Shown: positions 54,150 through 63,408 of the stretch, one piece after another | Layout of the letters: each line of letters begins with the position of its first letter | Position numbering within the stretch: position 1 is the stretch's first letter | Origin: Laterigemmans sp052161645 | GTDB lineage: Bacteria; Planctomycetota; Planctomycetia; Pirellulales; Pirellulaceae | DNA: 64,000 bases | Strand: one strand, 5' to 3' | Assembly: GCA_052161645.1 (NCBI GenBank) | Contig: CP197414.1 | Notes under the pieces: generated by a model | Told to the model about the DNA's origin: nothing | What the model saw: the letters and a program-made list of their open reading frames with translations, nothing else | Databases searched by the model: none | Translations under genes and position numbers: made by a program

Positions 54150-55103
54150 TTAGGCAGCCGCGCGACCGTTCTGCCTCAGCCGCAGCTCTTCGTCCTCGAT
54201 CAAATGCCGGAACGATTGTCCCGCTTTGACCGCTTCGACCCGCCGATCAATGCTTCGCCGCATAGCGTCGTGATAACCAACGGAAGCGGCGAACAGGGTC
54301 ATCAGATCGACAAACTGAGTGTCTTCGGCCAGCGGATGCGGCTCGAGCGTAAGATAGCTGTCTGAGCCAAAGCTGAGCAGTTTGCCGTCGACTTCGCCAA
54401 TCACTTGCCCGTCAGCTTCGACTTCAAAGTCGGCACCGATGCTGAACCAATGTCGTTTGAGCGTCAGGTGTCGCATCTGTTGGCCATCGACGTACCCCAT
54501 GGTAAACAGCGAGGGGATGCGGAACGTGCGATGATTCTGCTGGATGTACGTGACATAATCGTAGCGTGGCAGCAGCACGGCCATGCTCAGCAGATTCTTA
54601 TTAGAGCCGATCGAATTGTGAATTTCGGTTGCGGTAACTTCTTCGATCGTGCCGCACCAACGCGTCCGTTGGGTACTGGTCTTAAACAGTTTGAGGACCA
54701 GCCGGCGTTTCTCGATTTCGCCCGCTTCCAGCTTCATGATGGCGTCCTCTTCGACCGCCGCTTCCAGCTTGGCGGTCTGCTGGGCCGACAATCTCCCTTG
54801 TCGCTTGATTTTCTTTTTCAGTTCGCTGCGTCGCTTCCGCCGCAACAGATCGACCGCTTCGGACATCTCCTCCTCATCCGCTTTCCAAACGTCGGTGCGG
54901 AGACCGACGAGGTGCGTTTTCTCCCAGTCGCCGGAGTCTTGATCTTGCTCTGAAACGGTTCCCACCACGTCCATGTGAGTCGTAAAGTGCTGCGATTCAG
55001 CCGTGGTCAGCTTTTGCAACAATTCGACATTGCTGGGATGGATCCCAGGCAACGCCCACATGTCGATGAAACGCTTGCAACCGCGATAAATTCTCTCCGG
55101 CAT
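54150..55103 (-). CDS. Uncharacterised 317-aa cytoplasmic protein
   Basis: 317 residues without signal peptide. The middle (about 75-125) is highly charged and coiled-coil-like (LLRRKRRSELKKKIKRQGRL, then AVEEDAIMKLEAGEIEKR). The C-terminal third is beta-rich (FSIGADFEVEADGQVIGEVDG, then KLLSFGSDSYLTLEPHPL) and faintly resembles LURP-one/Tubby-like barrels, then ends in a helix that is Arg-rich. I do not recognise a family with confidence. It stands alone between the PEP-CTERM and M13 peptidase genes. Confidence 0.68.
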   Translation of the reverse strand: MPERIYRGCKRFIDMWALPGIHPSNVELLQKLTTAESQHFTTHMDVVGTVSEQDQDSGDWEKTHLVGLRTDVWKADEEEMSEAVDLLRRKRRSELKKKIKRQGRLSAQQTAKLEAAVEEDAIMKLEAGEIEKRRLVLKLFKTSTQRTRWCGTIEEVTATEIHNSIGSNKNLLSMAVLLPRYDYVTYIQQNHRTFRIPSLFTMGYVDGQQMRHLTLKRHWFSIGADFEVEADGQVIGEVDGKLLSFGSDSYLTLEPHPLAEDTQFVDLMTLFAASVGYHDAMRRSIDRRVEAVKAGQSFRHLIEDEELRLRQNGRAAA

Positions 55104-55224
55104 ACGCTCGCCTTTGACGATCTGAGTGAAAATCTCTCCTCACTCGGTATCGTCGGCGAGCTGCGCTGCTGAAATCCACCCCAATCAGCAAATTCCCCCA
55201 AATCGTTACAATCAGCCAGGCTGG

Positions 55225-57336
55225 CTACCAGATCCGCACGCGGCTGTCGGGGTCGAGATACAGCTCATCTCCCGGTTTCACTCCGAACGCTTCGTAAAAG
55301 GCGTCCATGTTGCTCACAATTCCGTTCACCCGGTAACGGCTGGGCGAGTGGGGATCGGTCAACAAGCGGCGTTGCAATTCGGCCGGACGATACTTGCGTC
55401 GCCAAATCTGAGACCAGCCCAAGAAGAATCTTTGGTCACCGGTGAGGCCGTCAATCACGGCGGCCGGTTGGCCACCGAGCGACAAGCGATAAGCTTGCAA
55501 AGCGACCGCCAAGCCACCCAAGTCGCCGATATTCTCACCGAGCGTCAGTTCGCCGTTGATCGTCATTCCTTCCAGCGGGCTGTACTGGCTATACTGCTCG
55601 ACCAATTGATTCGCCCGGACGTCGAATTCTTGGCGGTCTTCCAGAGTCCACCAATCACGCAAGTTGCCCGAGCCATCATACTTGCTTCCTTTGTCATCAA
55701 AACCATGGCTGATCTCGTGGCCGATTACGGCACCGATGGCGCCGTAGTTGGCCGCGTCGTCGGCTTCGAGATTAAAAAATGGTGGTTGCAAGATAGCGGC
55801 CGGAAAGACAATCTCATTCATGACCGGGTTATAATAGGCATTAATCGTTTGCGGCGTCATGTGCCATTCATTGCGGTCGATCGGCCCGCCCAGTTTTTCG
55901 AACTGCCGATTGTTTTCGTATTCCGCCGAGCGCATCAGGTTGCCAACTAAATCGTCCGCTTTGACAGCCAGTTTGCTGTAATCTTTCCACTCGTCGGGAT
56001 AACCGATTTTCGTGTTGAACTGGGCTAACTTCGTCAGCGCTTGTTTTTGCGTCCCTTCGCTCATCCAGTCCAACGTTTCGATGCGAATCGCAAAGGCTTT
56101 CTTGAGGTTGTCAACCAGTTCTTCCATCCGCGTTTTGGCTTGCGGTGAGAAATGGCGATCGACATACAATTTGCCCAACACTTCACCCAGCGAACCCTCG
56201 GTCCCTTCGACGGCTCGTTTCCAGAGTGGTTTTTGTTCTTCGATACCGGTGATCGCCGTGGCGTGAAAAGCGAAGTGCTTTTGCTCGAGTTCTTCGGTCA
56301 GCGCCGAAGCGTACGAGTCGATGATGCGAAACTGTAGGTACTCGCGCCAAGTCTCCAGCGGAACTTCCACAAACAACGCATTCAGCTGTTCAATAAAGCT
56401 GGGCTGCTTGACAATAAACTCGGGGTGTTCGCCAATGCCGCTGGCAGCCGTGTAAGCAGGCCAAGGAAAAGCCGAGAAGAGCTCGCTCATTTGCTCGCTG
56501 GACAACTTGTTGTAAGTCGCCACCGGGTCACGATTGGCAACGTTGGTCCACTGGGCTTCGGCCAGTTCAGTTTCCAAAGCGAGAATTCTCTCAGCAGCTT
56601 GTTCGGCATCTTGAACTCCGATGGCGGCCAACATTTCGGCGGCATATTCGCTCAACTTTGTCCGCAAGCGGGCATAGCGTTCTTCATCTTCGAGGTAGTA
56701 ATCGCGATCGGGCAGGGTGATGCCGCTTTGATAAAGATAAACGGCATATTGGTCACTACGTCGCGCGTCAGGAGAGACGTACATCACAAAGGGGCCAACG
56801 ACGCCATGCTTCAGCAAATCGGCCATCACCGTGGCGAGTTCGGTTTTTGATTCCGCTTGGCGAACCGACGATAGCAGCGGTTCGATTGGCTTGATTCCAG
56901 CTTCGTTCCGCACGTCGAGGTTGGTAAAGGAGCGGTAAAAGTCGCCAACTTTTTGCGTGTCGGTGCCGGGCTGGGCCTCGCTCGCCGCAGCTTCTTCGAT
57001 CAGTGCCCGGACTTGCTCTTGGGTGCGGTCAAAGAGGATCGAAAAGGTACCATAGTCGGCGCGATCGCCGGGGATCTCGGTGGTCTCGAGCCAGCCCTGG
57101 TTGACGTATCCGTAAAAGTCATCCCCCGGCTTGAGCGTCTCGCTGAAATGCTGCTTATCGATCCCTGATTCGCGAGCGGGCCCTGATTCACCCGCGGGTT
57201 TCGATTTGCCAGCTGGTTCAGCTTCTTCCGCCCGCAATGCCGGCGTGGCGGCAGCCAACGATGCCATAACTCCAAGGGCCGCGGTGCGAAAGCTGAGGCC
57301 GACTTTGAGATCGCGAAATATCTGCGATACCTGCAT
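55225..57336 (-). CDS. M13-family zinc metallopeptidase (neprilysin-like)
   Basis: 703 residues from ATG 57336, with AGGTG about 7 bases before it. A signal or anchor region (to about LRAEEA) is followed by a short Pro-Ala-Gly-Glu-Ser repeat and the M13 fold. The zinc site HEISH (about residues 540-544) lies in VIGHEISHGFDDKGSKYD, and the third ligand Glu in GENIGDLGG. The family cleaves small peptides outside the cytoplasm. The C-terminal DPDSRVRIW is the normal end. An extra GTG start at 57345 is possible. Confidence 0.93.
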   Translation of the reverse strand: MQVSQIFRDLKVGLSFRTAALGVMASLAAATPALRAEEAEPAGKSKPAGESGPARESGIDKQHFSETLKPGDDFYGYVNQGWLETTEIPGDRADYGTFSILFDRTQEQVRALIEEAAASEAQPGTDTQKVGDFYRSFTNLDVRNEAGIKPIEPLLSSVRQAESKTELATVMADLLKHGVVGPFVMYVSPDARRSDQYAVYLYQSGITLPDRDYYLEDEERYARLRTKLSEYAAEMLAAIGVQDAEQAAERILALETELAEAQWTNVANRDPVATYNKLSSEQMSELFSAFPWPAYTAASGIGEHPEFIVKQPSFIEQLNALFVEVPLETWREYLQFRIIDSYASALTEELEQKHFAFHATAITGIEEQKPLWKRAVEGTEGSLGEVLGKLYVDRHFSPQAKTRMEELVDNLKKAFAIRIETLDWMSEGTQKQALTKLAQFNTKIGYPDEWKDYSKLAVKADDLVGNLMRSAEYENNRQFEKLGGPIDRNEWHMTPQTINAYYNPVMNEIVFPAAILQPPFFNLEADDAANYGAIGAVIGHEISHGFDDKGSKYDGSGNLRDWWTLEDRQEFDVRANQLVEQYSQYSPLEGMTINGELTLGENIGDLGGLAVALQAYRLSLGGQPAAVIDGLTGDQRFFLGWSQIWRRKYRPAELQRRLLTDPHSPSRYRVNGIVSNMDAFYEAFGVKPGDELYLDPDSRVRIW

Positions 57337-57386
57337 GAAAAACACCTGTCTGATGCCCTGAAATTGTGGGGTGATTCAATAAAAAT

Positions 57387-57412
57387 AGGCGGGGCGATCA
57401 CTCGCCCCGCCT
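57387..57412 (-). terminator. Intrinsic terminator of the sigma factor gene
   Basis: A perfect 11-bp stem (AGGCGGGGCGA with TCGCCCCGCCT) with a 4-base loop. On the minus strand it is followed by TATTTTTATTG, so it should end transcription of the sigma factor gene at 57459. Confidence 0.85.
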
Positions 57413-57458
57413 TTAATCGTAACCGGCTGAGGAGACGACTCCCAGCACGGGAGAGCCG

Positions 57459-59123
57459 TTACAGCTCGAGATCAATTTTTTCTTTGTCGGCCGCTTCGCG
57501 GAGTTTGATCAGGGCGCGGGCTTCGAGTTGGCGAATTCGCTCCTTGGTGACACCCATCTCCGCACCGACTTCTTTCAAGGTCAACGGTTCAGCCCGTTTC
57601 CCCAGCCCGAAGCGGGCCGTGATAATCTTTTGCTCGCGATCATCCAAACGGTTGAGAATCCGCAGCACTTGCCTTTGGCGTTGCCGATAAGCCGACTCTT
57701 CGGCGTAGGGATTTTTACGATCATCCTCACGAGCCAAGAACAATTCCTCGGCGGTCGTGCGGAAACGATCGCGGTGCTTGAACTCCGAGGGAATCGTGCG
57801 GGCGTAGTTCTTCATGATCGCCCACGAAGCGTAGGTGCTGAATTTGTTGCCCCGTGAATAGTCGAATTTTTCCACGGCGCGAATCAACGACATGTTGCCG
57901 TCGCTGATCAACCCGAAGAAATCATCGGTGCTGTTCATATGGCGTTTGGCAATCGAAACCACCAACCGCAAGTTAGCTTGCACGATTTGGTTCTTCACCC
58001 GCACCGCTTGTTCGTAGAGCTGCTCGATTTGATCCATCACCTCAACCGAAGCGGTGCGACCGTTAATCTGCTGACGCAGCTTGGCCGCCTTGTGCTTGAG
58101 GTAATTCATCTTGCGAAATAGGTGATACTCTTGTTCGCGAGACAACAGCGATCCGTCGTAAAGCGCGGCCAGATAAGAAGGCAATCCGCTGGGGACCCGC
58201 AGCTTGCGAGTGGGCGCCTCATTTTCCGGCAGTGGACCGAGAATCTCTTCCTCACGCGACGCGTCATCAAAGTCTTCGTTGAAAATGTAATCCAACGGCA
58301 ACTCCATGATCCGTCCGGCTCGCATTTCATTCAAGATTCGCATGATACTTCCTCGGCTTCGGCCAAAACGCTTACACAAGACAGGAACACTGGACCCGCG
58401 ATGATGCTGTTGAAAGATCGAACGTTTCTCATCCTCGCTGAGCGCACCGTTGTGCCCGGGGAAGATTGCCAACTCGGCGTTTTCACGATCAAAATTCTTC
58501 AGCGTGTAACGGATCGTCTCGGGACTCCGCTTCATCTGTTCGCTCAACCGCCGCGTCACTTCGGAAAGATTCGCACCGGCGTCGGCCATCGCTCGCGCCC
58601 GTTCGATGATCTCACCTTTTTCATCATCCGAAAGCTGGCTAAACTGCTTACCCCGGCGAACCTTGGTGCGGTTTCGTTCGACAAAACGATCGACGCTGCT
58701 GCGGAGAAAACCGACGCGCCGCCGACCATCGACGATGAACAGCCGGCTCACCAACCCTTGGTCTCGCCAACGTGAAATCGTCTTGGTGGATACGTTGAAC
58801 ATGCGGCTGAGGTCTTCCACCGTGTGGACCGGTTCCCCCGCTTCTTCGACAGTCAAATTTGCCGCTTCGGAGAGGTCCTCGACGAGCAAACGCAGATCGT
58901 GCCGCGCATCCACGCCGGCAATGGTGTGCCGCGTTGGTTGTTCGGGTCGGTAATCGGTAATGCGAAAGCAGAGGAAGTCATAGGCATACTGCCGATGAGG
59001 TTCCATCTCGCTGAGCAAAAGCTCAGCCCTGGCCGCTTGTTGCAGTTGCTTCGCTCGCGGCGCAAACCGAGTCTGTTGGTCACGCAGCTGATTTAGTTTT
59101 GAATCGCGATAATCCTGGTGCAT
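57459..59123 (-). CDS. Sigma-70 family sigma factor with N-terminal DNA-binding modules
   Basis: 554 residues from ATG 59123, with GGGAG about 8 bases upstream. Region 1.2-like YLAALYDGSLLSREQEYHLFRKM is at 317-340, region 2 at 376-445 (RLVVSIAKRHMN, then KFSTYASWAIMKNY) and region 4 at 487-545 (TLKEVGAEMGVTKERIRQLEARALIKLR). Region 1.1 is absent; instead residues 99-151 form an excisionase/MerR-like helix-turn-helix (TVEDLSRMFNVSTKTISRWRD), with two further helix-turn-helix-like segments near 185-210 and 243-266. Region 3 appears very short. It is probably a planctomycete-specific group 2 or 3 sigma factor, not a simple RpoD. Longer frames upstream lack support. Confidence 0.88.
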   Translation of the reverse strand: MHQDYRDSKLNQLRDQQTRFAPRAKQLQQAARAELLLSEMEPHRQYAYDFLCFRITDYRPEQPTRHTIAGVDARHDLRLLVEDLSEAANLTVEEAGEPVHTVEDLSRMFNVSTKTISRWRDQGLVSRLFIVDGRRRVGFLRSSVDRFVERNRTKVRRGKQFSQLSDDEKGEIIERARAMADAGANLSEVTRRLSEQMKRSPETIRYTLKNFDRENAELAIFPGHNGALSEDEKRSIFQQHHRGSSVPVLCKRFGRSRGSIMRILNEMRAGRIMELPLDYIFNEDFDDASREEEILGPLPENEAPTRKLRVPSGLPSYLAALYDGSLLSREQEYHLFRKMNYLKHKAAKLRQQINGRTASVEVMDQIEQLYEQAVRVKNQIVQANLRLVVSIAKRHMNSTDDFFGLISDGNMSLIRAVEKFDYSRGNKFSTYASWAIMKNYARTIPSEFKHRDRFRTTAEELFLAREDDRKNPYAEESAYRQRQRQVLRILNRLDDREQKIITARFGLGKRAEPLTLKEVGAEMGVTKERIRQLEARALIKLREAADKEKIDLEL

Positions 59124-59677
59124 CGCACATCTCCCACAGCTTTCGGTGCATCGCCGGAAATAATCCCTGCGACCCCGGCGGGTCGCCCGACTAGCATCCT
59201 GTCGCCCGGGAATCATCCCCTCGTGGAATGATTGCCAACTCCTGTCTCCCGCCAGCTCCGTGCCAGCGCTGCTGCTAAGTGTTTCGTTAGCTACCGAGCA
59301 AAATTGCGATTCAGTAACTCGAACCGCCAAATTGTCTTCCGCTCCGTTCCACTCAGCAACCTGCTCTTTTTCTCGCTTGTGCACAAAAGTACACACAGCG
59401 AGACCTGCTAACATGGATACGTAAAACAGCGAAGCGAGGTTCCCGCTCTCGCGAATTTACTTGTCCCTTACCAGGTGTCCGAGAGAACAGTAGAAAATTA
59501 GAGGCCAAACCTGCCCCGCGCGTTCGCGAAATCTTGGTATTTTTCCACAAGTCATTACTGGAAAAGGACTTAGAGAAATACGTTTGTTTCGACAGGAAAC
59601 GCGGGCCAAGGTTGGTCGTTGTCAGTTTTACATTTTGTGAGGACGAATATGCAAAATTGACACTGCCAATCTGACCA
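59124..59677. other. Long intergenic region upstream of the sigma factor gene
   Basis: 554 bases between the sigma factor start and the YceH stop, both genes on the minus strand. It is richer in A and T than its neighbours from about 59400 to 59660. I find no gene, terminator or strong promoter; it most likely holds the sigma factor promoter and a long leader. An apparent frame from 59353 to 59724 has no protein-like features. Confidence 0.4.
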
Positions 59678-60526
59678 TCACGACTCGGGCGATACCCCCA
59701 ACTCGCGTTCCAGATGGTCGACACGCGCAGTCAAATTGGTAACGATCTTGCGAAGCTCTGCCAGTTCATCGGCCAGTTCCGCAACTGCCGGCCCAGTTCG
59801 TGGTAGCCCCGTTGGTGGGACTTCCGTTGCTGGCCTGCTGCTGACCGGCGAAGTGCCCTGATGGGCCGCGGTGGCCGCCCCGCTCGTTGCAGAAGTGGCC
59901 CAAGTCAGTGCTGCTTCATCGACTCCCGGGACCGTTGCCGCAAGCTTGGCGAGTTCTTGTGATTCGTACAGGGTGTGCCTGAATTGCTGGCCCCGGCCGG
60001 GCGGAGTCAGCGCCGCGACCAGCCCTTTTTCCTGCAGTTCGCCTAGCGTGGCCAGCACGGCGTTGAGGTCGCTAAAGGTCTCCATGCGTCCGGCCCGCGT
60101 GCGGAGCTCTCCGGCGGTCTGGGGTCCGCGAAGCAGTAATTCCGTCATTACGGCTGCCTGATGCGCGGTCACCCCCAGCCATTCGTAAGCTGCGTGGCGG
60201 TATTTGTTGACCCTGCCCACCCCCTGGACCTCGATCGCTGCCCCCGCCGCACGCAGGTTGTCGAGCGCCTCGACGACATCATCCTCGTCAACAGTCATCT
60301 GCGGACTGCGGTTCGATTTCTGGTTCGCGCCGGCGATGATAGCCGCAATGGAGAGCGGGTAATTGTCTGGCGTGGTCTTTGCTTTTTCGACCAACACCCC
60401 CAGGACGCGTCGTGGGATTCGCCCAAGTGTCCGCTGAACTGGCCGATTCTCGGCGGCGAGTGACTCAGGCTGATTGTCTGCGGTTCGACTCGCGTCGGAG
60501 TTTGAATTGGCGTCAGGGGCGGGCAT
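59678..60526 (-). CDS. YceH-family (UPF0502/DUF480) protein
   Basis: 282 residues from ATG 60526; 60595 adds an unsupported extension. The DUF480 double winged-helix is clear: RVLGVLVEKAKTTPDNYPLSI, then ANQKSNRSPQMTVDEDDVVEAL, then AVMTELLLRGPQTAGELRTRA. The C terminus has a Pro/Thr linker and a coiled-coil heptad (AELADELAELRKIVTNLTARVDHLERELG). The function of YceH is not well known; it is a predicted transcription-related protein. It is divergent from speA. Confidence 0.9.
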   Translation of the reverse strand: MPAPDANSNSDASRTADNQPESLAAENRPVQRTLGRIPRRVLGVLVEKAKTTPDNYPLSIAAIIAGANQKSNRSPQMTVDEDDVVEALDNLRAAGAAIEVQGVGRVNKYRHAAYEWLGVTAHQAAVMTELLLRGPQTAGELRTRAGRMETFSDLNAVLATLGELQEKGLVAALTPPGRGQQFRHTLYESQELAKLAATVPGVDEAALTWATSATSGAATAAHQGTSPVSSRPATEVPPTGLPRTGPAVAELADELAELRKIVTNLTARVDHLERELGVSPES

Positions 60527-60762
60527 GACTGGAGAAATCCTTTGGGGGGGTAAGTTCGTATTTTCCAACGTTGGCAACCACTCAAGGTACCGCATGCTCC
60601 GTAGCGGTCCAGCGGCCCGCAGGAAAGCTCAAATTACGCCATCGCGCCCTGCCCTGAGCGGACTCAATTTACTATCTTTTGCAAATTCGACATTCAACAA
60701 CTGTTTGCCTGGAGGTACGCATCATTCCCAAATCGCCCCCCAACACGAACCAGCCAATTTCC

Positions 60763-62679
60763 ATGGCGGCCGCGACCGCTGGTTGGAACGTCAACGATTC
60801 GTCGGAACTGTACGAGGTCGCTCGTTGGGGTGGGGGCTATTTTAGCGTTGGCTCGGATGGCAATTTACAGGTGCACCCGCGCCGCGATCCCGACCAGTCT
60901 TTCGACCTCAAAGAGGTCATCGATCGGCTGCGGACGCGAGGTTTGGACCTGCCGATCTTGCTTCGCTTTAACGATATTCTCAAAGACCGCCTGCAAGCGC
61001 TGTACGATTGTTTTGCCACGGCCATTACCGACCACCAGTACCAGGGGCGTTACCACTGCGTTTATCCGATCAAGGTAAATCAGCAGCGTCACGTCGTCGA
61101 GAAGATCATTGAGTTCAGTCGTCCCCTCGGGTTTGGGTTGGAGGCGGGCAGCAAACCCGAGTTGCTGGCCGTGATTGCCATGGCCGATCCGGCAATGCCG
61201 ATTGTCTGCAACGGTTTCAAGGACGACGAGTACTGCGAAATGGCAATGCTCGCGCAGAAGCTTGGCCGCACCGTGATTCCGGTGATCGAGAAATATTCGG
61301 AGCTGGAAATGATGCTCCGGCACGCGGAGAACGTGGGCGTGCGACCATTGCTCGGCGCTCGCGTCAAACTGGCTTCGCGAGGTTCCGGGCGATGGGAATC
61401 TTCCGGCGGCTACCGTTCAAAGTTTGGCCTCACGGTCAGCGAAATTCTGGCCATGACCGATTTGCTCGAACAGCGTCAATTGGCCGACTGTTTCAAGCTG
61501 CTGCATTTTCACTTGGGGAGTCAGATCACCAATATTCGCCAAGTTAAAGGGGCCATTAACGAAGCGGTGCGGGTGTACGTAGAGCTCAGCCGTCGCGGTG
61601 CCGGATTGGAGTACCTCGACATCGGCGGAGGGTTGGGAGTCGATTATGATGGCTCGCAGACGAACTTTGAATCGAGCATGAATTACTCGATGCAAGAGTA
61701 CGCCAACGACGTGATCTATCAAGTCCAAACGGTTTGCGATGAAGCCGAGGTCAAGCATCCGCACATTATCAGCGAAAGTGGCCGCGCGATTGCCGCTTAT
61801 CACAGCGTCTTGGTGTTCGGCACGTTGGGCGTTTCCAGCCAAGGAAACGAAGCGGAATTGCCGCAAGAATTGCCCGAGCATTACGAACAGCCAGTGCACG
61901 ATCTGTGGATGGCCTATCACGATCTGACCAGCCGCAACGTGATGGAAACGATTCACGACGCGCAAGCTTCGCTCGATATGGCGATGAGTCTTTTCAGCAC
62001 CGGTTATCTGCCGCTCGAACAACGCGTGATCGCCGAGAATCTGTTCTTCGGAGTTTGCCACCGCATCCGCCGCTTAGCCGAGCAAATGGATGAAGTGCCG
62101 GAGGAATTGGCCGGCCTCAATCGCATGCTGGCCGAGTCTTACTTTTGCAATTTCTCCCTGTTCCAAAGCATCCCCGACAGCTGGGCGATCAAACAATTGT
62201 TCCCCGTCATGCCGATCCACCGGCTCGACGAACGCCCCACCAAGCATGGCGTGTTATGTGACATTACTTGTGACAGTGATGGCAAGATCGATACATTTAT
62301 TGATCGCCGCGATGTGCAGCGAACCTTGCGGCTGCATGAATTCAATGGTTCACCCTACCACTTAGCGATTTTCCTGGTAGGCGCTTACCAAGAGATCCTC
62401 GGCGATCTTCACAACCTGTTCGGCGACACCCACGCCGTTCACGTCGAGCTCGACGGTGATAACGTGACGATTCAGTCGATTGTCAAAGGCGATACGGTTG
62501 ACGAGGTATTGAACTACGTCCAATTCAACAGCAGCGAATTGCTAGATCGCATGCAGAAGTCGATCGAACAAGCTGTCCGGCAGGGAACGATCAACAACGC
62601 GGAAGCTGGCCGGTTCCTCAAGTCTTACGAAGAAGGCTTGGCCGGTTACACCTATCTGGAAGGGCCCTCAGCCGGTTAG
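60763..62679 (+). CDS. speA: Biosynthetic arginine decarboxylase
   Basis: 638 residues. The PLP lysine lies in YPIKVNQQRHVVE (Lys104), HFHLGSQITNIRQVKGAINE follows, and the PLP phosphate and substrate regions DIGGGLGVDYDGSQ and ISESGRAIAAYHSVLV are clear. The insertion between domains is of the SpeA size. It decarboxylates arginine to agmatine for polyamine synthesis. ATG at 60763 is chosen; an earlier TTG at 60679 is possible. The C terminus overlaps the convergent tag gene by 4 bases. Confidence 0.95.
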   Translation: MAAATAGWNVNDSSELYEVARWGGGYFSVGSDGNLQVHPRRDPDQSFDLKEVIDRLRTRGLDLPILLRFNDILKDRLQALYDCFATAITDHQYQGRYHCVYPIKVNQQRHVVEKIIEFSRPLGFGLEAGSKPELLAVIAMADPAMPIVCNGFKDDEYCEMAMLAQKLGRTVIPVIEKYSELEMMLRHAENVGVRPLLGARVKLASRGSGRWESSGGYRSKFGLTVSEILAMTDLLEQRQLADCFKLLHFHLGSQITNIRQVKGAINEAVRVYVELSRRGAGLEYLDIGGGLGVDYDGSQTNFESSMNYSMQEYANDVIYQVQTVCDEAEVKHPHIISESGRAIAAYHSVLVFGTLGVSSQGNEAELPQELPEHYEQPVHDLWMAYHDLTSRNVMETIHDAQASLDMAMSLFSTGYLPLEQRVIAENLFFGVCHRIRRLAEQMDEVPEELAGLNRMLAESYFCNFSLFQSIPDSWAIKQLFPVMPIHRLDERPTKHGVLCDITCDSDGKIDTFIDRRDVQRTLRLHEFNGSPYHLAIFLVGAYQEILGDLHNLFGDTHAVHVELDGDNVTIQSIVKGDTVDEVLNYVQFNSSELLDRMQKSIEQAVRQGTINNAEAGRFLKSYEEGLAGYTYLEGPSAG

Positions 62680-63296
62680 TTGGCCAAGAAGGCGAGCCGC
62701 TGCTGTTCGACGGGCTCGCGCGTGGGACAACCTTCCACGTGATCATTGACCAAGCCCATCGCTTGCATAAACGCGTAGGCGGTGGTGGGGCCGACGAAGC
62801 TCCAGCCGCGTGTCTTGAGGGACTTGGATAATCGCGTGGAAGTCGGGGTTGCGGTCAGTTGGCTGAGTTGTTCGCGGGTGTATCGTTTTGGGCGTTCTGA
62901 GGCGGGTGGCACGAACTGCCAAAAAAAGGCTCGCAGCGAACCGAATTCCGCCACCAACTCGATCGCCCGGCCAGCATTATTGATCGTCGACTCGATTTTT
63001 TTGCGATGCCGCACGATGCCGCTGTCTGTCAACAAATTCGCCACATCGGCGTCGCCAAATTTAGCGACTTTGTGAAAATCGAACTGAGCAAACGCCGAGC
63101 GGAAATTCTCTCGCTTTCTGAGGATTGTCAGCCAGCTGAGCCCGGCTTGAAAACCTTCCAGGCAAATTTTTTCAAACAAGCGACGATCCTCGGCAACCGG
63201 TCGCCCCCATTCTTGATCGTGATAATGCAGGTAATCGTCCGCCGAAAGCGCCCACCAGCAGCTGTTACTCTCGTCCACAGGGACTGAACGCGCCAT
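62676..63296 (-). CDS. tag: DNA-3-methyladenine glycosylase I
   Basis: 206 residues from ATG 63296, with GGAGG 7 bases before it. The zinc ligands can be read as Cys in NSCWWALSADDYLHYHD, His in YHDQEW, and the His and Cys of NDHVEGCPTR near the C terminus. The hydrophobic glycosylase core FEKICLEGFQAGLSWLTILRKRENFR matches Tag. It removes 3-methyladenine from alkylated DNA. It overlaps speA tail-to-tail by 4 bases. Confidence 0.95.
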   Translation of the reverse strand: MARSVPVDESNSCWWALSADDYLHYHDQEWGRPVAEDRRLFEKICLEGFQAGLSWLTILRKRENFRSAFAQFDFHKVAKFGDADVANLLTDSGIVRHRKKIESTINNAGRAIELVAEFGSLRAFFWQFVPPASERPKRYTREQLSQLTATPTSTRLSKSLKTRGWSFVGPTTAYAFMQAMGLVNDHVEGCPTREPVEQQRLAFLAN

Positions 63297-63324
63297 CACT
63301 ATCCTCCGCAGACAAGTTTTAAGT

Positions 63325-63354
63325 TTGGGGTTAACCGACGGTTTGCGTTATATT
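63325..63354 (+). promoter_or_regulatory. Candidate promoter of the PSCyt1 gene
   Basis: TTGGGG, 18 bases, TATATT, 54 bases before the ATG at 63409. The -35 keeps only the TTG of the consensus. Confidence 0.35.
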
Positions 63355-63408
63355 GTAGGCTGGTCTGTTAGGCCATAGCTCCCCCCACCAATCCACCCCA
63401 CCGATCCC

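Noticed and set aside
59124..59414. 97-residue extension of the sigma factor
   Set aside because: ATG 59123 has a good ribosome binding site, and the extension is Arg/Ser-rich without helices.
59353..59724. Minus-strand frame of 123 codons between the sigma factor and yceH
   Set aside because: It overlaps the 3' end of yceH, has no start signal and no recognisable protein features.
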